The position numbers and the translations under genes are program-made. The notes beneath the pieces were generated by a model that was not told the DNA's origin, searched no databases, and worked only from the letters and a program-made list of their open reading frames with translations. 11,204 bases of DNA from Thermoplasmatota archaeon (GTDB lineage Archaea > Thermoplasmatota > E2 > DHVEG-1), in contig JAGXLH010000055.1 in NCBI GenBank assembly GCA_018334795.1, positions 1 through 11,204 of the forward strand, in the 5' to 3' direction. The first letter of the stretch is position 1; each line of letters begins with the position of its first letter. Below, piece after piece: positions 7,003-11,204 of this stretch.

Positions 7003-8451
7003 TCACTCAATTTCTTCTAAGATATTTACTACGAAATCATAGAATTTATCAACCGTACTAATGGTTACTTGTTCTTCTGGTGAATGAGGATATTTGATAG
7101 TTGGTCCAATTGAAATCATATCCATTCCACCAAATTTTTCTCCAATAATGCCACATTCAAGTCCAGCATGAATTGCTTCGACAACTGGTTCTTTTCCATA
7201 TTTCTTTTTATACAAATCTTTACCGAGTTGCAATACCTTTGAATCTAGATCTGGTTTCCAACCTGGATATGGTTCTTCTTCTTCAACAGATCCGCCAGCA
7301 AGTAACACAATTGCATGAATATGATTGCGAAGATCTTCAAGCGCAGACATCATTGAACTTCGAGAACTCAACAAGATATGCGCATGATCCTTTTCAAGGG
7401 TTACTTTCGCTAAATTCGTTGAAGTTTCCACAAGCCCATCAATATCATAACTCATTTTTTCAACGCCGTGTGGTAGGCTCTGAAGCGTGTTCAACAGTCT
7501 GTTTTTTGAATCTACTGATACCATTTGAGATGGCACATCTGTATTATCTAAAGAAAACGAAAATTTTGGATCAATAGGTTTATATTCTTTTGCAATGAAA
7601 TCAGCTTCTTCTTTCATTACTTTTTCAACTGCTGATTTATCCTTCACTCCAATAATTGCATGGGCTTCACGAGGGATCGCATTGTGTTTATCGCCGCCAA
7701 TAATATCAGAAATAAGTATTCCACTTGTCGTATTATCTGCTTTCCACAGAATGCGAGCAAGAAGTTTTACAGCATTTCCTCTTTGTTCGTTAGCATCTAC
7801 ACCAGAATGCCCACCCCGAAGACCGCTAATATTTGCTTTCATCCAGGTAACGGAATCATCTGCTTTTTCCATGGAAACTGGAAGGGAAATTTCTGAGTTG
7901 CCACCACCAGCACACCCAACGGTGATGACACCCCAATCTTCACTATCAAGATTAAGCAATGTTTTACCTTTTAACATATCTGTAGACAACGCAAACGCAC
8001 CGGTAAGGCCTGTTTCCTCATCAACCGTGAACAATGCTTCAACCGGACCAATAGTTAAGGATTCATCTTCAAGGATTGCAAGTGCCGTTGCTACACCAAT
8101 ACCATCATCAGCACCAAGTGTTGTACCTTTTGCTGTGAGGATATCATCATTTTTTTCAAGTTCGATAGCATCCGTTGAAAAATCAAATTTTTTATCATTA
8201 TTTTTTTCACAAACCATATCCATATGGCTTTGTAAGACAACGATTGGTTTGTCTTCCATGCCCTTATCAGCTGGTTTTTTAATGACTACGTTTCCAGTTT
8301 CATCCACTTTGTATTCTAGTTTATGATCTTTTGCAAAGTTTACAATGTATTCTCTGATTTTTTCTTCGTGTTTGCTGCATCTTGGAATCTTTCTAATTTC
8401 ATCAAATTGTTTCCATAATAAATCAGGTTTCAAATTTTCTACTACCGACAT
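7003..8451 (-). CDS. pepD: Cytosolic non-specific dipeptidase (aminoacyl-histidine dipeptidase, M20C)
   Basis: PepD hydrolyses a broad range of dipeptides, including Xaa-His, in the cytosol, the last step in using imported peptides. The protein is full length (482 residues; E. coli PepD is 485) and has no signal peptide. Every metal-site residue is present: His76 and Asp78 in LQSHMDMV, bridging Asp115 in GADDGIG, Glu145 (base) and Glu146 in VDEETGLTGA, Asp169 in NLDSE, and His456 in KYPHSPEE. The lid or dimerisation segment has SGLRGGHSG. The start was chosen at the second of two adjacent ATGs (8451): it sits 8 nt from a strong Shine-Dalgarno and gives MSVVENLKPDLLW, collinear with the E. coli N-terminus. 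The first ATG (8454) is also possible. An upstream GTG at 8469 overlaps the Shine-Dalgarno and is unlikely. It is divergent from the LsrF-like gene. Context suggests it finishes peptides released by the secreted peptidases. Confidence 0.96.
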   Translation of the reverse strand: MSVVENLKPDLLWKQFDEIRKIPRCSKHEEKIREYIVNFAKDHKLEYKVDETGNVVIKKPADKGMEDKPIVVLQSHMDMVCEKNNDKKFDFSTDAIELEKNDDILTAKGTTLGADDGIGVATALAILEDESLTIGPVEALFTVDEETGLTGAFALSTDMLKGKTLLNLDSEDWGVITVGCAGGGNSEISLPVSMEKADDSVTWMKANISGLRGGHSGVDANEQRGNAVKLLARILWKADNTTSGILISDIIGGDKHNAIPREAHAIIGVKDKSAVEKVMKEEADFIAKEYKPIDPKFSFSLDNTDVPSQMVSVDSKNRLLNTLQSLPHGVEKMSYDIDGLVETSTNLAKVTLEKDHAHILLSSRSSMMSALEDLRNHIHAIVLLAGGSVEEEEPYPGWKPDLDSKVLQLGKDLYKKKYGKEPVVEAIHAGLECGIIGEKFGGMDMISIGPTIKYPHSPEEQVTISTVDKFYDFVVNILEEIE

Positions 8452-8459
8452 CATATATG

Positions 8460-8465
8460 CCTCCC
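8460..8465 (-). promoter_or_regulatory. Shine-Dalgarno of pepD
   Basis: On the minus strand GGGAGG lies 5 nt from the ATG at 8454 and 8 nt from the ATG at 8451. It decides the start against the in-frame GTG at 8469, which would overlap it. Confidence 0.75.
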
Positions 8466-8474
8466 GCACACATC

Positions 8475-8487
8475 TACACCACGTGTA
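8475..8487. repeat. Interrupted palindrome in the pepD leader
   Basis: TACAC-CAC-GTGTA is a 5-3-5 inverted repeat, 9 bp upstream of the pepD Shine-Dalgarno, with a CACGTG core. It may be an operator for a dimeric regulator; as an RNA hairpin it would be weak. It could be chance. Confidence 0.3.
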
Positions 8488-8536
8488 ACAACAGGTATCA
8501 TAAAAGGTTTGCTTATCCCCCCTAGTCTACATTGCA

Positions 8537-8550
8537 ATTATTTAAATAAT
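8537..8550. promoter_or_regulatory. Palindromic TATA-like box between pepD and the LsrF-like gene
   Basis: ATTATTTAAATAAT is a perfect 14-bp palindrome in a 136-bp divergent spacer. As an archaeal TATA box (TTTAAATA type) it would place plus-strand initiation near 8570, just ahead of the Shine-Dalgarno at 8572. Because it is symmetric it could also serve pepD, with a leader of about 65 nt. The second role is inference. Confidence 0.5.
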
Positions 8551-8571
8551 CATGGCTTATATCATTTTTTT

Positions 8572-8576
8572 GGAGG
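8572..8576 (+). promoter_or_regulatory. Shine-Dalgarno of the LsrF-like gene
   Basis: GGAGG is separated by 11 nt from the ATG at 8588, a longish but workable spacing. The next in-frame ATG (8600) would be 23 nt away, so 8588 is favoured. Confidence 0.6.
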
Positions 8577-8587
8577 CTTGATATCTT

Positions 8588-9379
8588 ATGGACTGGGGAA
8601 TGAAAAACCGGTTATCAAAAATTATACGACCTAAAGATGGTCGAACAGTAATGCTAGCAGTTGACCATGGCTATTTCATGGGACCAACAACAGGACTTGA
8701 AAATATTGAAAAAACAGTAAAACCATTACTTCGATATGCTGACACCTTAATGCTTACCCGTGGGGCACTAAGAAATTATATCACTCCGGATACAAATATT
8801 CCTATTGTTCTTAGGGTTTCTGGTGGAACAAGTATTCTAAACAAGGATCATTTATTACATGAAGGAACCGTGGTCGATATTGATGATGCCATTCGGTTAA
8901 ATGTGTCAGGAGTAGCATTTTCGATTTTGGTAGGGCAATCCTTTGAACGAGACACATTGCTTGGAATGACGGAGTATATCAATAAATGTGAACGATATGG
9001 AATACCTGTTCTAGCAGTTACGGCAGTTGGACGAGGGTTAGGAAAGGATGCGAAATATTTGAGTCTTGCAAGTCGGATGGCCGCTGAACTTGGTGCTCAT
9101 ATTGTAAAAACATATTATTGTGATAATTTTGAACATGTCGTTGATACCTGTCCAGTACCAATTGTGATTGCGGGTGGTAAAAAACAACCTGAACAAGATG
9201 CATTACAAATGGCGTATGATGCATTGCAAGCTGGAGCAAGTGGAGTGGATATGGGTCGAAACATCTTTCAAAGTACTGATCCAGTTGGTATGATGCGAGC
9301 GGTTAACGCCGTTGTTCATAAAAAATATGATCCAAAAGAAGCATATGATCTATTTAAAGAACACGAATCAAAAAAATAA
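8588..9379 (+). CDS. LsrF-like class I aldolase/thiolase (FbaB/DeoC family)
   Basis: A 263-residue TIM-barrel Schiff-base enzyme. The start MDWGMKNRLSKI and AVDHGYFMGPTTGLE (24-38) match E. coli LsrF closely as I recall it; LsrF transfers an acetyl unit from a phosphorylated AI-2 breakdown product to CoA. The Schiff-base lysine is Lys174 in HIVKTYY, with Asp26 and His27 in VDHGYF. VIAGGKK (193-199) and GVDMGRNIFQ (219-228) form the phosphate-binding end. Archaeal fructose-bisphosphate aldolases and ADTH synthases carry a catalytic Tyr in a YPRG motif; here that place reads TAVGRG (145-150), as in LsrF-type proteins, so aldolase function is doubtful. The protein lacks the roughly 30-residue N-terminal extension of E. 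coli LsrF. No lsr transport or kinase genes are nearby, so a role in AI-2 breakdown is unproven; another keto-sugar phosphate may be the substrate. The family is firm, the reaction is not. Confidence 0.88.
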   Translation: MDWGMKNRLSKIIRPKDGRTVMLAVDHGYFMGPTTGLENIEKTVKPLLRYADTLMLTRGALRNYITPDTNIPIVLRVSGGTSILNKDHLLHEGTVVDIDDAIRLNVSGVAFSILVGQSFERDTLLGMTEYINKCERYGIPVLAVTAVGRGLGKDAKYLSLASRMAAELGAHIVKTYYCDNFEHVVDTCPVPIVIAGGKKQPEQDALQMAYDALQAGASGVDMGRNIFQSTDPVGMMRAVNAVVHKKYDPKEAYDLFKEHESKK

Positions 9380-9386
9380 AAAAATT
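9371..9386 (-). terminator. U-tract terminator of the flavodoxin gene
   Basis: On the minus strand this A-rich stretch reads as two T-runs, starting 16 nt beyond the flavodoxin stop and overlapping the last codons of the convergent LsrF-like gene. Confidence 0.45.
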
Positions 9387-9402
9387 ACAAAAGAAATCCT
9401 AG

Positions 9403-9906
9403 TTACAAAGATTCTAATGTATTATTAACAAAATCTTCAACAGAAGGGATTTCTTTTCTTATCTTTCCTTTTCTATTCATATGAACAATTAATGTTTCAT
9501 CTAGGATATTTGCTTGCTGATTTTGTAAATAATATTTGATTAAATCAACTGCGTTTGAACCAGGCTTTTCTCCGCCGCCACAAGTAATGAAAACACTTGC
9601 TTTGGTGTTGTCAAAACCAGTTGTTTTTTGAATCATGCTTTTAATCAACGGTGCTGGTTTACCTACCCAAATGGGGCAGCCTACGAAAATAAGATCATAC
9701 GATGAAACATCAAACGTATCATTTGTAATGGGAAGTTGTTTTTGTCTGATTGCAGAAAAACTAGCCTTAAAAAAACCAGGTTCAGATTCTGGATTTACCT
9801 CAACAATATCAACCGCATGATTCTTTTTTTCAGATTGTTTTTTGATTCTTTCACCGATTTGTTTTGTGTTTCCTGATTTTGAATAGAAGAGAATGCCAAT
9901 TTTCAT
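9403..9906 (-). CDS. Flavodoxin-like FMN protein
   Basis: A small cytosolic FMN-binding electron carrier or reductase of 167 residues from the ATG at 9906. The FMN phosphate loop YSKSGNT (8-14) follows the first strand KIGILF. FVGCPIWVGKPAPL (74-87) supplies the flavin-stacking Trp80, and FITCGGGEKPG (106-116) is the third FMN loop. The last helix, VEDFVNNTLESL, completes the alpha/beta fold. The length is typical of short-chain flavodoxins. An in-frame GTG at 9915 would add three residues; neither start has a clear Shine-Dalgarno, and ATG matches the family's usual N-terminus. It is divergent from the alcohol dehydrogenase and convergent, by 23 bp, with the LsrF-like gene. Redox partners cannot be told from the sequence. 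Confidence 0.88.
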   Translation of the reverse strand: MKIGILFYSKSGNTKQIGERIKKQSEKKNHAVDIVEVNPESEPGFFKASFSAIRQKQLPITNDTFDVSSYDLIFVGCPIWVGKPAPLIKSMIQKTTGFDNTKASVFITCGGGEKPGSNAVDLIKYYLQNQQANILDETLIVHMNRKGKIRKEIPSVEDFVNNTLESL

Positions 9907-10000
9907 AGGATTCACAAATTCCCAAATACTCTTTGTTCTTTTTAGGTTTTCATATTTTTCTCAATTGTTAATGATTATTTTTGATGCCATGTTTGCTAGC

Positions 10001-10056
10001 ACAATATTTTTGATTACTAAGTTATTGCATATATGGTGATTAATATTTCAAATTCA
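10001..10056 (+). promoter_or_regulatory. Candidate promoter elements of the alcohol dehydrogenase gene
   Basis: The spacer between the divergent flavodoxin and dehydrogenase genes has no Shine-Dalgarno for the dehydrogenase. ACAATATTTT (10001-10010) lies about 28 bp before the ATG at 10033, and CATATATGG (10029-10037) about 25 bp before the ATG at 10057. Either would give a leaderless mRNA, which is common in archaea. I cannot decide between them. Confidence 0.25.
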
Positions 10057-11094
10057 ATGAATGTAGCAATGTATTACAATAACAATGATGTTCGTATTGA
10101 ACAACAACAAATCCCTGAAATTAATGATGATGAAATCTTGGTTAAAGTGATGGCCAGTGGTATTTGTGGTAGTGATGTCATGGAATGGTATCGAATCAAA
10201 AAAGCACCACTGGTTCTAGGTCATGAAATCGCAGGAATCGTTGAAAGAATAGGAGAAAACGTGGACAAGTTCAAACCTGGAGACCGCGTTTTTGTCACTC
10301 ATCACGTTCCATGTAATACATGCAGGTATTGTTTACAAGGAGAACATACCATTTGTGAAACGCTTCATTCAACCAAGTTTTATCCCGGTGGTTTTGCTGA
10401 ATATTTACAAGCACCAGCAATTAATGTGGATCGGGGAACCTTTTTATTACCGGAAAATGTAAGTTTTGATGAGGGTACTTTTATTGAACCACTTGCTTGT
10501 GTGGTAAGAGGATTTCATAAAGCAGATTTCAAACCTGGAAAAACTGTTCTTGTACTAGGAAGCGGTATCGCAGGATTGCTTCATATTAAACTAGCAAAAG
10601 CATATGGTGCCACAAAAGTTTTTGCAACTGATCTATCATCTTACAGGTTAGATTTAGCAAAAAAGATTGGTGCTGATGAAGTCTTTCATGCAACTGAAGA
10701 CATTGTCAGTCTTGTAAAAAAACATAATGATGGTAGACTTGCTGATTTCGTGGTATTAACTGCTGGAGTTGCACCAGCGGTAAAACAAGCTTTTGAATGT
10801 GTTGATGATGGAGGAACCGTATTATTATTTGCTCCAACAACGCCTGGTGAAAAAATACCAATTGATTTTTTTGATCTTTGGAATAAACAAATTCATGTCA
10901 CTTCAACCTATGCTGGAGCAGGAAGAGATATTCTTGAATCAATAGATCTTCTTTCCTCAGGAACAATCAGTGTTGATGATCTCATTAGTCATAAATTACC
11001 ATTAACTGAAGCAAAGAAAGGATTTCAATTAGTTGCTGATGCTGATGAATCAATGAAAGTAATCCTTCTTCCTCATAAAAAAATAAAAAAATGA
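10057..11094 (+). CDS. Zinc-dependent medium-chain alcohol/polyol dehydrogenase (MDR superfamily)
   Basis: An NAD(P)-dependent oxidoreductase that interconverts alcohols or polyols and ketones or aldehydes in the cytosol. From the ATG at 10057 it has 345 residues, typical for the family. Catalytic-zinc ligands are Cys37 in SGICGSD, His56 and Glu57 in LGHEIAG, and Glu144 in FIEPLACVVRG. The structural zinc site is intact: Cys86, Cys89, Cys92 and Cys100 in the PCNTCRYCLQGEHTIC segment. The Rossmann motif is GSGIAG (168-173), and Asp192 in FATDLSS at the end of the second strand favours NAD over NADP. The pattern with IEPLACV resembles sorbitol and threonine dehydrogenase-like members; the substrate cannot be named. 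An ATG at 10033 would add eight residues (MVINISNS) that do not fit the usual family start, so I prefer 10057, where MNVAMYY aligns. It is divergent from the flavodoxin gene. Confidence 0.93.
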   Translation: MNVAMYYNNNDVRIEQQQIPEINDDEILVKVMASGICGSDVMEWYRIKKAPLVLGHEIAGIVERIGENVDKFKPGDRVFVTHHVPCNTCRYCLQGEHTICETLHSTKFYPGGFAEYLQAPAINVDRGTFLLPENVSFDEGTFIEPLACVVRGFHKADFKPGKTVLVLGSGIAGLLHIKLAKAYGATKVFATDLSSYRLDLAKKIGADEVFHATEDIVSLVKKHNDGRLADFVVLTAGVAPAVKQAFECVDDGGTVLLFAPTTPGEKIPIDFFDLWNKQIHVTSTYAGAGRDILESIDLLSSGTISVDDLISHKLPLTEAKKGFQLVADADESMKVILLPHKKIKK

Positions 11095-11105
11095 AAAAGG
11101 AATTA

Positions 11106-11131
11106 TTTTTCTTTTTCTCCTTTTCCTTTTT
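11106..11131 (+). terminator. U-tract terminator of the alcohol dehydrogenase gene
   Basis: Four T-runs separated by one to three C or TC bases begin 12 bp after the stop. This is a typical archaeal U-rich termination region without a stem-loop. Confidence 0.6.
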
Positions 11132-11197
11132 CCATATTTAATGAGTAATTACCATTAGTTTGAACTGTTGGTTTTTTCTCAAAGAGGTAATAAAACA

Positions 11198-11204
11198 ATG
11201 CAAA
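11198..11204 (+). CDS. Possible start of a further gene at the right edge
   Basis: An ATG followed by a CAA codon, then the window ends. GAGGT at 11184-11188 lies 9 nt upstream and would be a fair Shine-Dalgarno, and the preceding dehydrogenase appears terminated, so a new plus-strand gene is plausible. A minus-strand frame ending with TAA at 11138-11140 is also open to the edge, so this is undecided. Confidence 0.3.

Noticed and set aside
7173..7577. Plus-strand open frame of 134 codons
   Set aside because: Antisense shadow of the C-terminal part of pepD with no recognisable motif.
7595..8326. Open frame of 243 codons on the plus strand
   Set aside because: It lies wholly antisense to pepD, whose protein is complete and full of conserved motifs. 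The antisense product is low-complexity, Ser-rich and has no ribosome site.
8452..8469. Upstream GTG start for pepD at 8469
   Set aside because: The GTG codon and the two codons after it overlap the strong Shine-Dalgarno, and the extra residues do not match the PepD N-terminus.
1..11204. CRISPR array, insertion sequence or toxin-antitoxin pair
   Set aside because: No regularly spaced direct repeats, no transposase or integrase motifs, and no small paired genes of that type were found on either strand.

Overview
The window looks like chromosomal DNA of an AT-rich, protein-degrading archaeon, most likely of the Thermoplasmatota (for example the MBG-D / Thermoprofundales type). The placement is an inference. 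It rests on a tRNA-Gly with discriminator A73 and no encoded CCA, TATA-like A/T boxes upstream of genes, and a set of secreted peptidases (C25 gingipain-like, C13-like, M28) typical of sediment archaea that feed on detrital protein. No phage, plasmid, IS or CRISPR signature is visible.

Layout, left half (1-6147, plus strand apart from one tRNA): the 3' end of a NosD-type beta-helix secreted protein; a secreted M28 zinc aminopeptidase with an Ig-like tail; a secreted caspase/legumain-fold (C13-like) cysteine peptidase with an EF-hand loop; a minus-strand tRNA-Gly(CCC); and a large secreted C25 (gingipain-like) cysteine peptidase whose catalytic domain is split by a long beta-rich insertion. 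All four proteins are predicted to act outside the cell, though the signal peptide of the first lies off the window.

Right half (6174-11204, mixed strands): a membrane-anchored, sequon-rich protein of unknown function (-); the cytosolic dipeptidase PepD (-), divergent from an LsrF-like class I aldolase/thiolase (+); a small flavodoxin (-), divergent from a zinc-dependent medium-chain alcohol dehydrogenase (+); and possibly the first codons of another gene at the right edge. Genes that face each other are separated by only about 25 bp, with U-rich tracts that probably terminate transcription.

Taken together, the secreted endo- and exopeptidases would turn external protein into peptides and amino acids, and PepD would finish imported dipeptides inside the cell. 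The LsrF-like enzyme, flavodoxin and dehydrogenase look like ordinary central or redox metabolism and have no clear functional link to the peptidases. I see no convincing new multi-gene system. The best leads are the architecture of the two clan CD peptidases, the Cys-rich beta-helix protein, the uncharacterised membrane-anchored protein, and the isolated LsrF-like enzyme.
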